From positions 124,001 to 188,000 of the forward strand of contig NZ_PKOZ01000001.1 in NCBI RefSeq assembly GCF_002946355.1: a DNA stretch of 64,000 bases, read 5' to 3'. Positions 1-8,393 of this stretch are shown here, piece after piece (within the stretch, counting starts at the first letter, position 1; every line of letters starts with the position of its first letter). Below the pieces are notes generated by a model, which was given only the letters and a program-made list of their open reading frames with translations, was not told the DNA's origin and searched no databases. The translations under genes were made by a program, and so were the position numbers. This stretch comes from Pradoshia eiseniae. GTDB taxonomy: Bacteria > Bacillota > Bacilli > Bacillales > Pradoshiaceae.

Positions 1-1
1 A

Positions 2-193
2 AAGGAGGAAGCAGTGGTTATCGGTGACCAGCTATTAACGGACGTCTTTGGAGGCAACAGAAGCGGATTCCATACAATCTTGGTTGTGCCGGTTGCTCAG
101 ACAGATGGCTGGGCAACGAAACTGAACCGGAAAGTTGAACGCCGAATCCTGGCATGGTTCCGGAGAAATGGAAAACTAACATGGGAGGACTAG
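2..193 (+). CDS. yqeG: YqeG, HAD-superfamily phosphatase (3' part only)
   Basis: Open reading frame entering from the left edge in the phase beginning at base 2 and ending at the TAG at 191-193; 63 residues are visible. It contains the HAD motif-IV stretch VIGDQLLTDVFGGN followed by ILVVPV, typical of the C-terminal part of YqeG-type class IIIA HAD phosphatases. In B. subtilis yqeG directly precedes yqeH, and the same holds here (2 nt to the yqeH start). The yqeH ribosome site lies inside the last codons. The identification rests on this short segment plus the gene order; the nucleophile motif would lie outside the window. Confidence 0.85.
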   Translation, partial: KEEAVVIGDQLLTDVFGGNRSGFHTILVVPVAQTDGWATKLNRKVERRILAWFRRNGKLTWED

Positions 194-195
194 AA

Positions 196-1302
196 TTGAC
201 AAATGAAGAAATCAGCTGTATTGGCTGCGGAGTGACCATACAGTCAGAAGATAAGAATAAAATCGGATACGCACCGGCCTCATCCTTGGAGAAAGATCAG
301 GTGATCTGCCAGCGCTGTTTCCGTTTGAAGCATTATAATGAGGTGCAGGATGTTTCTTTAACGGATGATGATTTCCTGAAAATCCTAAATGGAATCGGGC
401 AGAAGGATGCCTTAATCGTTAAGCTCGTTGATATATTTGATTTTAACGGAAGCTGGCTTCCGGGTCTGCAGCGTTTTGTCGGGAAGAATCCTGTTGTCTT
501 AATTGGGAACAAGAGTGACTTGCTTCCTAAATCAGTCAAACACAAAAAATTGATTGATTGGATGAAGGGGATGGCAAAGGAGCTAGGATTGCAGCCGGTT
601 GACGTCATGCTTGTGAGCGGTGCGAAGGGACAAGGTATCGAGGATGCGATGAAGCGCATTGACGAACTCCGCGAGGGCCGAGACGTGTATGTCGTTGGCT
701 GCACAAATGTGGGCAAATCAACGTTCATCAACCGTATCATTAAGCAGGGCAGCGGGGTAGAGAACGTTATTACAACTTCTCATTTCCCAGGAACGACGCT
801 AGATATCATTGAAATCCCGCTTGATGATGAGAGAGCCTTGGTTGACACGCCGGGAATCATTAACCACCATCAAATGGCCCACTTTGTCGGGAAGCAAGAT
901 TTGAAAACCATCACGCCGAAAAAAGAGATCAAGCCAAGAGTGTTCCAGCTTAACGCCGGTCAGACCCTCTTCTTTGGAGGCTTGGCTCGTTTTGATTTTG
1001 TTCAGGGTGAGCGAAATTCATTTACATGTTATTTATCGAATGAACTTGATATTCATCGCACGAAGCTTGAAAAAGCGGACGAATTATATAAAAAGCATGC
1101 CGGTGAGCTGCTTGTGCCTCCAGGACCAAAAGACATAGAAGATTTTCCGCCGCTTGTTGGCCAGGAGTTTTCTATTAAAGAGGGAAAAACAGATATCGTA
1201 TTTTCCGGACTTGGCTGGGTAACAGTCAACCAGCCGGGGGCTATTGTGAAAGCCTATGTGCCTAAGGGAGTACAGGTGAGCATTCGTAAATCATTAATCT
1301 AA
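196..1302 (+). CDS. yqeH: YqeH, circularly permuted ribosome-assembly GTPase
   Basis: 368-residue GTPase needed in Bacillus for 30S subunit biogenesis. An N-terminal treble-clef zinc site (C8-x2-C11 and C38-x2-C41) precedes the GTPase motifs, which are in permuted order: NKSD (G4) at about 105, then the P-loop GCTNVGKS at about 168, PGTTLD (G2) at 198, and DTPG (G3) at 217. I chose TTG at 196 because GGGAGG lies at 183-188 and the length matches the B. subtilis protein (366). An ATG at 154 is in frame, but it lies inside yqeG and lacks a ribosome site. First complete gene of the operon running to yqeM; aroE follows after 13 nt. Confidence 0.95.
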   Translation: MTNEEISCIGCGVTIQSEDKNKIGYAPASSLEKDQVICQRCFRLKHYNEVQDVSLTDDDFLKILNGIGQKDALIVKLVDIFDFNGSWLPGLQRFVGKNPVVLIGNKSDLLPKSVKHKKLIDWMKGMAKELGLQPVDVMLVSGAKGQGIEDAMKRIDELREGRDVYVVGCTNVGKSTFINRIIKQGSGVENVITTSHFPGTTLDIIEIPLDDERALVDTPGIINHHQMAHFVGKQDLKTITPKKEIKPRVFQLNAGQTLFFGGLARFDFVQGERNSFTCYLSNELDIHRTKLEKADELYKKHAGELLVPPGPKDIEDFPPLVGQEFSIKEGKTDIVFSGLGWVTVNQPGAIVKAYVPKGVQVSIRKSLI

Positions 1303-1315
1303 GGGGAAGATTCAC

Positions 1316-2146
1316 ATGAAGAAGCTGTATGGGGTGCTGGGGAATCCAATTGAACATTCACTGTCCCCGTTGATTCATAATGATGCATTCAAGCGAAACG
1401 GAATAGAAGGGGACTATTTGCCGTTTCTTGTTGAAGAGGACGCCCTTGAAAAGGCGGTCAATGGGTTAAAGGCTATTGGGGCAGGCGGCTTCAATATTAC
1501 GGTTCCGTTCAAGGAGAGCGTCATTCCGTATATGGATGCGCTTGATCCATTTGCCAAAGAAGTGGGGGCTGTCAATACGGCTGTGATCAAGGATGGCGTT
1601 ATTACCGGCTATAATACGGATGGGCCTGGCTTTGTCAAAAGTCTAGCCCCCCTTATTGATTATCAATTCAGCGGCAAAAAAGTCCTCGTCATTGGAGGCG
1701 GAGGAGCGGCCAGAGGAATTTATTGTGCTATGGCAAAAACGGAGGCTGGAAGAGTTGATATCGCGAACCGGACTCTTTCTGCTGCACACAAAATTGTATC
1801 TGACTGCCATAATGGCAAGCCGTCTGATGTGTTAAGCTTGGCTGATGCGGAAAAGTCGCTGTCCAAATATGACATCATTATTCAAACGACCTCGGTCGGT
1901 CTTTCTTCGTTAGATGAATCCCCCATCTCCTTATTGGGCATAAAAGAAAAGACAGTCGTCTGTGATATTATCTATAATCCGCTCAAAACAAAGTTCTTGC
2001 GTGAGGCAGAAGATAATGGCGCCATCATTCAAACCGGGGTCGATATGTTTGTTCATCAAGCGGCTCTTGCATTTGAGCTGTGGACAGGCATCAGTCCGGA
2101 TTGTGAGCGGATGAGAGAATTAGTGTTAGAGAAATTAGGAGGATAA
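1316..2146 (+). CDS. aroE: Shikimate dehydrogenase (NADP+)
   Basis: 276 residues. Reduces 3-dehydroshikimate to shikimate in the chorismate pathway, in the cytoplasm. The shikimate-binding SLSP is at about 15-18. The catalytic lysine lies in NITVPFK (about K66) and the paired aspartate in YNTDGPG (about D102). The glycine-rich Rossmann turn GGGGAARG begins near residue 127. Start ATG with AGGGGAAG upstream. It sits between yqeH and yhbY with gaps of 13 and 2 nt, the arrangement of the B. subtilis yqe operon, so it is presumably cotranscribed with ribosome-assembly genes rather than other aro genes. Confidence 0.97.
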   Translation: MKKLYGVLGNPIEHSLSPLIHNDAFKRNGIEGDYLPFLVEEDALEKAVNGLKAIGAGGFNITVPFKESVIPYMDALDPFAKEVGAVNTAVIKDGVITGYNTDGPGFVKSLAPLIDYQFSGKKVLVIGGGGAARGIYCAMAKTEAGRVDIANRTLSAAHKIVSDCHNGKPSDVLSLADAEKSLSKYDIIIQTTSVGLSSLDESPISLLGIKEKTVVCDIIYNPLKTKFLREAEDNGAIIQTGVDMFVHQAALAFELWTGISPDCERMRELVLEKLGG

Positions 2147-2148
2147 CC

Positions 2149-2439
2149 ATGTTAACAGGTAAACAAAAAAGATTCTTGCGTTCTAAAGCGCATTCACTTC
2201 AACCGATTTTCCAAGTAGGAAAAGGCGGCGTAAATGAAAATATGATCAAGCAGATTGGAGAAGCGCTTGAAGTAAGAGAGCTGATTAAGGTAAGTATTTT
2301 GCAAAACTGCGAGGAAGACCGTGACACGGTTGCAGCAGAGCTTTCAAAGGGTGCTCGTGCAGAGCTTGTACAAATCATTGGTAACACGATTGTGCTGTAT
2401 AAAGAATCAAGGGAAAACAAACAAATCACTCTGCCTTAA
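2149..2439 (+). CDS. yhbY: YhbY/YqeI, CRM-domain RNA-binding protein
   Basis: 96 residues, the usual length of the YhbY family. These proteins consist of a single CRM domain and associate with pre-50S ribosomal particles. The family signature is visible: LTGKQKRFLRSKAH at the N-terminus, then FQVGKGGVNENM (the GxxG loop that contacts RNA), and a C-terminal QIIGNTIVLYK strand. The start ATG follows the aroE stop by 2 nt and has AGGAGGAT inside the aroE tail, which suggests translational coupling. The B. subtilis equivalent is YqeI. Confidence 0.95.
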   Translation: MLTGKQKRFLRSKAHSLQPIFQVGKGGVNENMIKQIGEALEVRELIKVSILQNCEEDRDTVAAELSKGARAELVQIIGNTIVLYKESRENKQITLP

Positions 2440-2468
2440 TAATTCGTGTTAAAGAAGGGTGGATAACC

Positions 2469-3032
2469 ATGAAGAGAGTTGGCATTTTAGGCGGAACATT
2501 CGACCCGCCTCATATGGGCCATTTAATCGTGGCGGAAGGAATTCGGGATGCACTCAGGCTGGATGAAATACGTTTTCTCCCGAATAACCTCCCTCCCCAT
2601 AAGGCCAAGACATCAACGACAAATCAGGAACGGCTGGACATGCTTGAGCGATCTATTAAGGGGAATCCATACTTTCAAATCGATACGATTGAATGGGAAA
2701 GGGAAGGTCTATCCTATACGATTGATACGATTAAGCTTTTGAAGGAAAGAGAACCTTCTGCAGAATGGTATTTCATTATTGGGGCGGACATGATTGAATA
2801 TCTCCCGAAATGGAAACAGGTTGATGAACTGGCGAGTCTCGTACATTTTACGGGTGTGAAAAGGCCTGGTTATCGGGAAGAGACCAATTATCCCGTCACA
2901 ATGGCAGAAATTCCTGAAATCTCTATTTCCTCTTCTCTTATTCGGTCGAAGATTAGAGAAGGGAAATCCATCAAATATTTAGTGACTGAAGAGGTCAAGC
3001 TATATATTGAGGAGAATCATTTATATGGATAA
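2469..3032 (+). CDS. nadD: Nicotinate-nucleotide adenylyltransferase
   Basis: 187 residues (B. subtilis 189). Converts nicotinate mononucleotide plus ATP to deamido-NAD, the penultimate step of NAD synthesis. The nucleotidyltransferase signature GGTFDPPHMGH (with H15 and H18 as the HxGH pair) opens the protein, and a C-terminal ISSSLIRSKI matches the ISSTxxR motif. ATG start with a GAAGGGTGG ribosome site. The 3' end overlaps yqeK by 8 nt, so the two are probably translationally coupled. Confidence 0.97.
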   Translation: MKRVGILGGTFDPPHMGHLIVAEGIRDALRLDEIRFLPNNLPPHKAKTSTTNQERLDMLERSIKGNPYFQIDTIEWEREGLSYTIDTIKLLKEREPSAEWYFIIGADMIEYLPKWKQVDELASLVHFTGVKRPGYREETNYPVTMAEIPEISISSSLIRSKIREGKSIKYLVTEEVKLYIEENHLYG

Positions 3033-3603
3033 AACAAAAGCGCTTGAATTAGTCAAACAGCAATTGCCGGAGAAACGCTATATCCATACGCTTGGTGTGG
3101 TACAAAGCGCCAAAGAGCTGGCACACCGGTATGGAGTGGATGAAGATAAAGCAGAGCTTGCCGCCATCTACCATGATTATGCCAAGTATCGTCCATTGGA
3201 TGAGATGGAGCAAATCATTAAGGATGATGGTTTGCCAGCTGATTTGCTGACGGCTAACACCGAGCTATGGCATGCTCCTGTGGGAGCAGTGCTCGTTCGA
3301 AGGGAAGCGGGAGTGGAGGATGAGGAGATTTTATCTGCCATCCGCTATCACACTTCTGGCCGTGCACAAATGACGGAATTGGAGAAAGTGATTTATTTAG
3401 CAGATTATATAGAGCCAGGGAGAAGTTTCCCGGGAGTAGATGAAGTGAGGGAGCTTGCCGCACGGAGTTTGGATGAGGCAGTGATGAAAGCGATAGCCAA
3501 CACGATTGCCTTTTTAATGTCAAAACAGCAGACTATCTATCCGGATACCTTCCATGCCTATAATGATTTTGCCATGCACAAGGGAGGACATAGAAATGAA
3601 TGA
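3025..3603 (+). CDS. yqeK: YqeK, HD-domain Ap4A hydrolase
   Basis: 192 residues. Members of this HD family split diadenosine tetraphosphate symmetrically into two ADP. Metal ligands are visible: H21, the HD pair H50-D51 in AAIYHDYAKY, and a later ADYIEPGR motif typical of the family. I chose ATG 3025 rather than an upstream in-frame start because GGAGAA at 3011-3016 fits it and the length then agrees with the family (about 186). Overlaps nadD by 8 nt and rsfS by 8 nt in a tightly packed operon. Confidence 0.93.
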   Translation: MDKTKALELVKQQLPEKRYIHTLGVVQSAKELAHRYGVDEDKAELAAIYHDYAKYRPLDEMEQIIKDDGLPADLLTANTELWHAPVGAVLVRREAGVEDEEILSAIRYHTSGRAQMTELEKVIYLADYIEPGRSFPGVDEVRELAARSLDEAVMKAIANTIAFLMSKQQTIYPDTFHAYNDFAMHKGGHRNE

Positions 3604-3949
3604 AAAAGAATTATTGCAGATAGCGGCGAAAGCTGCTGATGATAAACGAGCAGAAGATATGATCGTGCTTGATATGAAAGGCATTTCACTTGTATCTGAT
3701 TACTTTATTATTTGCCATGGTAATTCTGATAAGCAGGTTCAGGCCATTGCCCGTGAAATGAAAGAAAAAGTGGAAGAAGCAGGATTTGACGTGCGCAAGA
3801 TGGAAGGCTTTGATGAAGCGCGCTGGGTATTGGTAGACATGGGTGATGTTGTCGCTCATATTTTCCATAAGGACGATCGCTCATACTATAAGCTTGAGCG
3901 CTTATGGGGAGATGCCCCTTCATTGACTGCGCAGGAACTGAATATATGA
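3596..3949 (+). CDS. rsfS: Ribosomal silencing factor RsfS
   Basis: 117 residues (B. subtilis YqeL 118). RsfS binds L14 on the 50S subunit and blocks subunit joining when nutrients are poor. Recognisable features are DMIVLDMKGISLVSDYFIICHGNSDKQVQAI and WVLVDMGDVVAHIF (shown here in parts of one conserved fold). ATG 3596 is preceded by GGGAGG. The stop codon shares bases with the yqeM start (ATGA), pointing to coupled translation. Confidence 0.94.
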   Translation: MNEKELLQIAAKAADDKRAEDMIVLDMKGISLVSDYFIICHGNSDKQVQAIAREMKEKVEEAGFDVRKMEGFDEARWVLVDMGDVVAHIFHKDDRSYYKLERLWGDAPSLTAQELNI

Positions 3950-4689
3950 GCTATCAGAATTTCGCCTATTTCTACGATAATTTGATGAAAGATGCTCCTT
4001 ACGAAGATTGGGTGGATTTTGTCAAAGAAATTGCAGAGAAATACTCATTAAGCGGGCGGAGCATTCTTGATGTCGGCTGCGGTACAGGTGAATTGGCGAC
4101 ACGTCTCTGTAGAGAAGGCTTTGAGGTAACAGGTGTGGACCTCTCGGAAGAAATGCTTGAGGTTGCCATGGCAAAAGCCTCGGAGGCGGCCGTTCAGATT
4201 CCGTATTTCCATCAGGATATGAGAGAGCTTTCTGGTCTGGGACAGCATGATTTGGTCTTGATTTTCTGTGATTCCCTTAACTATCTGGATGGGGGAGAAG
4301 ATATCAAGAAGACATTTGCTGCAGTAAGCGGGCATCTAAAGAAGGAAGGGTTGTTCCTATTTGATGTTCATTCCCTCCACAAGATGGAAACATTATTTAA
4401 TGATCAAGTTTATGCAGATAACGGTGATGACGTCAGCTTTATTTGGAATGCCTGGAAAGGCGAGAAACCATATAGTGTTCAGCATGAGCTCACCTTTTTC
4501 ATGTATGACGAACCGTCGGATGCTTATGTTCGATTTGATGAGGACCATGAGCAGCGTACATACCCAGTTGAAGATTATTTGAAATGGCTGGATGAGAGCG
4601 GATTCGATTGCTTAGAGGTCATTGGGGACTTCCGTGAATCTCCGCTTGATACAGCAGAGAGAATTTTCTTTGTGTGCAGAATGAAATAA
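3946..4689 (+). CDS. yqeM: YqeM, class I SAM-dependent methyltransferase
   Basis: 247 residues, identical in length to B. subtilis YqeM. The SAM-binding motif I ILDVGCGTGEL lies at about 40-50, the acidic loop VTGVDLSEEML follows, and a DLVLIFCDSLNY motif comes near residue 105. The substrate is not established as far as I know. Start ATG overlaps the rsfS stop (ATGA). It is the last gene of the operon, with an intrinsic terminator 10 nt downstream. Confidence 0.9.
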   Translation: MSYQNFAYFYDNLMKDAPYEDWVDFVKEIAEKYSLSGRSILDVGCGTGELATRLCREGFEVTGVDLSEEMLEVAMAKASEAAVQIPYFHQDMRELSGLGQHDLVLIFCDSLNYLDGGEDIKKTFAAVSGHLKKEGLFLFDVHSLHKMETLFNDQVYADNGDDVSFIWNAWKGEKPYSVQHELTFFMYDEPSDAYVRFDEDHEQRTYPVEDYLKWLDESGFDCLEVIGDFRESPLDTAERIFFVCRMK

Positions 4690-4698
4690 AGTAATTGT

Positions 4699-4750
4699 AA
4701 AGACTATCCTATATGTCGGTGATTCGTGGCATATAGGGATAGTCTTTTTA
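4699..4750 (+). terminator. Intrinsic terminator of the yqeH-yqeM operon
   Basis: A long stem pairs AGACTATCCTATATG at 4701-4715 with CATATAGGGATAGTCT at 4730-4745, and is followed by TTTTTA. It lies directly after yqeM and marks the end of the conserved operon and the start of an accessory segment. Confidence 0.9.
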
Positions 4751-4948
4751 TTGTGTTAATGGCCCAGGCTTTTGGAATATTATAGAAATAATTGTAATTA
4801 TGAATAGGGATAAATGACTGTTAATGTCATCGTTTATTTGTTTACTTAATATAAATATCTAATTTTTAATCATTTATTAACCAAATAATTGGTAAAAAGT
4901 GGATTAAAATAAGGGTAGATTCTATTATTATACTTTGGGAGGGATAGG

Positions 4949-6324
4949 ATGTTTCGTAAACAGGTTCGGTTTAAAGGGTGGTTTGTCATAGTGGCGTTCG
5001 TTCTATTGTTTGGATTAACTGCTGGTACCTTGGGTAGCGATAAGCAGGAAAACGTTGAGGCCTCACAGCCGAAAGTGAAAAATATTATATTCATGATTGG
5101 CGATGGCATGGGCAATCAAGTCATGTCCGCTCACCGATATATGAAAGATGATTTATCAACAAAAAAGGTAGAAGCTACTGCATTTGATGGCCATTTAGTT
5201 GGAATGCAGACAACCTATGCAGATGATCCAGATCAAAATATTACAGACTCAGCATCAGCTGCTACAGCCATGGCTACTGGTGTTAAGACCTATAATGCAG
5301 CAATATCCGTTGATAATAATGGGAAAGAAGTAAAAACCGTACTGGAGGAGGCAAAGAGCAAAGGGAAAGCAACAGGGCTTGTAGCTACTTCAGAGTTGAC
5401 ACATGCATCACCAGCTGCATTTGGAGCGCATGACGAATCGAGAAGCAATATGCCCCAAATAGCAGATGATTATTATGATGAACTTATACGCGGGAAACAT
5501 AAAATAGATGTCTTGCTCGGCGGGGGACGCTCTTATTTTGAGAGAGAGGAAAGAAACCTGGTAACCGAATTCCAAGAAGATGGTTATAGCCTCGTGACGG
5601 ACAAGCAAGGGATGCTAAAGAATAAAGATAAGCAGGTAATCGGACTGTTTGCGGATGAAGGTCTGCCGAAGATGATTGACAGGACATCGGCTATTCCTTC
5701 CTTAAAAGAGATGACAGAATCAGCCTTAAAAAGATTGAACAGCAATAAAAACGGCTTTTTCCTAATGATTGAAGGTTCCCAGATCGATTGGGGAGCACAT
5801 GACAATGATATTGTCGCAACAATGAGTGAAATGGAGGATTTCGAACAGGCTTTCCAGACGGTGATTGATTTTGCCAAAAAAGATAAAGAAACGTTGGTTG
5901 TTATGACGGCTGACCATTCAACAGGAGGCTTCACTATGGGTGCGAATGGCCAGTATAATTGGTTTGCTGAGCCTGTTCAGAATGCTGAACGTACCCCGGA
6001 TTACATGGCTGAAGAAATTGCCAATGGCGCCGGAGTAGAGGAAACCTTAAATGAATTTAGCGGGCTGGTTTTGACTGAAGATGAGATTAACTCCGTTAGT
6101 CAGGCTGCGCAGCCTGTTGATGGTGTTATCGATGCAGAAGTTGTGGATAATGCTATTGAGGAAATTTATAATGCGCGATCAAATTCCGGATGGACCACAT
6201 CAGGCCATACAGGAGAAGTGTTGGAGTATATGCCTACGGGCCGATGCACACACGCTTTGCGGGGCTGATTGATAATACGGATCACGCGAAGATTATTTTC
6301 GATATCTTGCGAAAAAAGAAGTAA
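4949..6324 (+). pseudogene. Alkaline phosphatase, frameshifted near the C-terminus
   Basis: Secreted alkaline phosphatase of the PhoA/PhoB family. The N-terminus is a signal peptide (basic RKQVRFK, then a hydrophobic run). Metal and catalytic motifs are present: IGDGMG, the nucleophile serine in DSASAATAMATG, EGSQIDWGAHDND, MTADHSTGG and SGHTG. The ATG frame runs into a premature TGA at 6266-6268. A shift near 6217-6221, as if one base were missing, restores VGVYAYGPMHTRF and FAGLIDNTDHAKIIFDIL to the TAA at 6322-6324, the expected family C-terminus. This is either a real mutation or a sequence error. Only about the last 35 residues are affected, although they follow the zinc-ligand histidine. 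Upstream DNA is A/T-rich with loosely repeated TTTA-type hexamers (4841-4879) that could be a weak Pho box; this is uncertain. Confidence 0.85.
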
Positions 6325-6437
6325 TATTTATAGGGCTGGGAAATACGTATTTTAATCAATATTTCGTCTGATAGTTCAGTTTTTGATTTTTGTTTTCAAT
6401 AGATTTGTTCATTCTGTATATCATTATGAATAATTAG

Positions 6438-6568
6438 TGGAATTTCACTTCGGCTACTCGACTCCTGCGGGAAATAGAGGAAAGGCTGAGACCCCGCAGG
6501 CGTAGCCGAGGAGGCTCTGCTTCCTCCCCGCGGAAAGCGAGGTGGCCGCAAGCGGAATGGAACGAACT
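6438..6568. repeat. Palindromic intergenic repeat, two-stem type
   Basis: GC-rich block in an otherwise A/T-rich 432-nt gap between the phosphatase and comER. CGGCTAC (6451-6457) and CCTGCGGG (6464-6471) pair with CCCGCAGG (6493-6500) and GTAGCCG (6502-6508), leaving a bulge and a 21-nt loop. A second small hairpin (GGAGG/CCTCC) and a CCGCGG palindrome follow. I recall similar sequence in many intergenic regions of Bacillus-group genomes, so this is probably one copy of a dispersed repeat. It contains no plausible reading frame. The rest of the gap shows only the comER terminator. Confidence 0.6.
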
Positions 6569-6675
6569 TGCTTATTAACCTAACTCATTCAAAAGAAATG
6601 AAGACTATTATGATTTAGATATCGTTCGTGTTTCAGGATTGTTTATAAGTTATGTCCGAGCCCGACTTTTTGTTC

Positions 6676-6712
6676 ATAGAAAAACGGCTAAAAAATAGCC
6701 GCTTTGAAAAAA
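6676..6712 (-). terminator. Terminator of comER
   Basis: CGGCTA (6685-6690) and TAGCCG (6696-6701) form a 6-bp stem. Read on the minus strand it is followed by TTTTT, 50 nt beyond the comER stop. There is no T-run on the plus side. Confidence 0.7.
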
Positions 6713-6756
6713 TTTTATTCTAAAGAAGGATATCCGGATTTTTTATGGAATAAAAT

Positions 6757-7587
6757 TTAATAGTAAGTCACACCGAACTGCTCCTCAATCTCTCCCAAGT
6801 CCTCCTCAAATTTCTTTTCTGTCGCTTCGAATAATCGTTTGAAAACCCCCTCTAACTCCTTATCAAGCACTTTAATGCCTTCTCCCGTAATCCCGCCTTT
6901 TACACATACCTTTTCCTGAAGGGCCGGCAGCGTGAAGTATTGCTGATTTAATAACTCGCCAAGGCCGATAAGCATGGATTGCGTCAGCTCAGTGGCCTGC
7001 TCTTGGTTTATTCCTGTATGCAGAACGGCCGCATCAATGAAACTTCTTGCAAGGTAACTGAAGAAGGCAGGTCCGCAGCTGACGATATCAGATGTCACTC
7101 TTGTATATTGAGTCTCGATTTGTAATGGTCTTGAAAAGCTTTCAGCCAATTGATGCAGATGCGCCCGCCACTCCTCTTTGCAGGATTCCCCGAATGTAAG
7201 AATGGAGGCTCCCGATTGTGCCCGGTTCGTAATAGATGGAATGAGCCGTGCGCAGGAACACGGGACCATTCTCTCAAGCTGTTTAGGCGAAAGAGGGCTG
7301 GTTATGGTGACAAGGCATTGCTCGGCCGTTAAATGCGGCTCCATGATTTCAATCAATGGATGTATTTCATGAGGTTTAACACAAATGAAAATCAGATTTG
7401 CGCTTTTCGCTATTTCAACACTTGATTGGGCAACGTGGATGCCTGGATACTTTTCCTTCAAACACTCCGCTTTAACGTGGGTCCGATTGTTAATGATTAA
7501 TCGATTCTGATTCAAAAAACCCGATGTGATCAGGCTCTCAATCAAAATGGTCCCCATATTCCCCGTCCCGATGATGCCGGTAATCAT
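6757..7587 (-). CDS. comER: ComER, pyrroline-5-carboxylate reductase-like protein
   Basis: 276 residues (B. subtilis 273), transcribed divergently from comEA exactly as in B. subtilis. The N-terminal NAD(P)-binding turn GIIGTGNMG and a C-terminal ProC-type dimerisation domain are visible (GPAFFSYLARSF and GLGELL stand in the helix that carries GPAY/SxxG in true ProC). Family knowledge: ComER resembles ProC but is not required for transformation in B. subtilis; links to sporulation and biofilm entry have been reported in Bacillus. Start ATG 7587 with AGGAGGAGAT upstream. Confidence 0.92.
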   Translation of the reverse strand: MITGIIGTGNMGTILIESLITSGFLNQNRLIINNRTHVKAECLKEKYPGIHVAQSSVEIAKSANLIFICVKPHEIHPLIEIMEPHLTAEQCLVTITSPLSPKQLERMVPCSCARLIPSITNRAQSGASILTFGESCKEEWRAHLHQLAESFSRPLQIETQYTRVTSDIVSCGPAFFSYLARSFIDAAVLHTGINQEQATELTQSMLIGLGELLNQQYFTLPALQEKVCVKGGITGEGIKVLDKELEGVFKRLFEATEKKFEEDLGEIEEQFGVTYY

Positions 7588-7681
7588 GATTCATCTCCTC
7601 CTAAATGAATAGGCCCTATCCATTATTTCTTATCAAAATATATGCAAATATAGTCATTATATGAATCGGCAGGTGAATGAT

Positions 7682-8317
7682 ATGAATGAACAGCTCGCTG
7701 AAATTTGGCAAAAACACAAAAAACTCCTATTGGGAGCAGCTCTTTTGATGGGCTTGATTTTTTTCTTTTACAACCAGACAGATGAAAAAGCTCAGAATAA
7801 GAATGAAAAAGAACAATGGGCACAAGTTGAGGAGATTATACCTTCTGCAAAAGATGAAAAGGCAGAAAAAGAAGAGCCATCGATACTTAAGGTGGATATT
7901 AAAGGGGCGGTCCAAAAGCCAGGTGTTTACGAATTCAAACAAGGGGACAGAGTTACAGATGTTATTGGGATGGCAGGAGGCCTAAGCGAAGCCGCCGATA
8001 GTACACAAGTTAATATGGCGCAGCTGGTTGAGGATGAAATGGTCGTTTATATTCCTATAGTAGGAGAGGAAACGCAGGCGGTTCAAGCGGCAGCAGACGG
8101 AATGAGTGGAGGAGGGAAAGAGGGAGCCTTGATTGACATTAATAAGGCTACGCTTGAGGAATTGCAGGAGCTGCCAGGTATCGGTCCGAGTAAAGCGGCG
8201 GCCATTATCGCGAAAAGGGATGAACTAGGCTCATTTAAAACGATTGAGGACCTAAAGCTTGTGAGCGGGATAGGTGAAAAAACATATGAAAAGTTAAAAG
8301 ACCTTATTTCAAGCTAG
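7682..8317 (+). CDS. comEA: ComEA, membrane-anchored competence DNA receptor
   Basis: 211 residues (B. subtilis 205). A single membrane anchor lies at about 15-31, then a charged linker, a SLBB-type domain at about 68-128 (VDIKGAVQKPGVYEF), a flexible Gly/Ala stretch, and a C-terminal helix-hairpin-helix DNA-binding domain at about 151-211 (INKATLEELQELPGIG). It binds double-stranded DNA at the outer face of the membrane and hands it to ComEC. I chose ATG 7682 because AGGTGA lies 5 nt before it; an in-frame ATG at 7661 has no ribosome site. Confidence 0.95.
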   Translation: MNEQLAEIWQKHKKLLLGAALLMGLIFFFYNQTDEKAQNKNEKEQWAQVEEIIPSAKDEKAEKEEPSILKVDIKGAVQKPGVYEFKQGDRVTDVIGMAGGLSEAADSTQVNMAQLVEDEMVVYIPIVGEETQAVQAAADGMSGGGKEGALIDINKATLEELQELPGIGPSKAAAIIAKRDELGSFKTIEDLKLVSGIGEKTYEKLKDLISS

Positions 8318-8393
8318 AAAAATAATAGGACTTGTCTGTGGCTATGTTTTCTTGTTAAATTGTAAGCAATACAGAAGAAAGAGGGGAACATAC

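Noticed and set aside
4841-4880. Possible Pho box upstream of the alkaline phosphatase
   Set aside because: TTTA-like hexamers recur at about 11-nt spacing, but the matches are too poor in an A/T-rich region to list as a feature.
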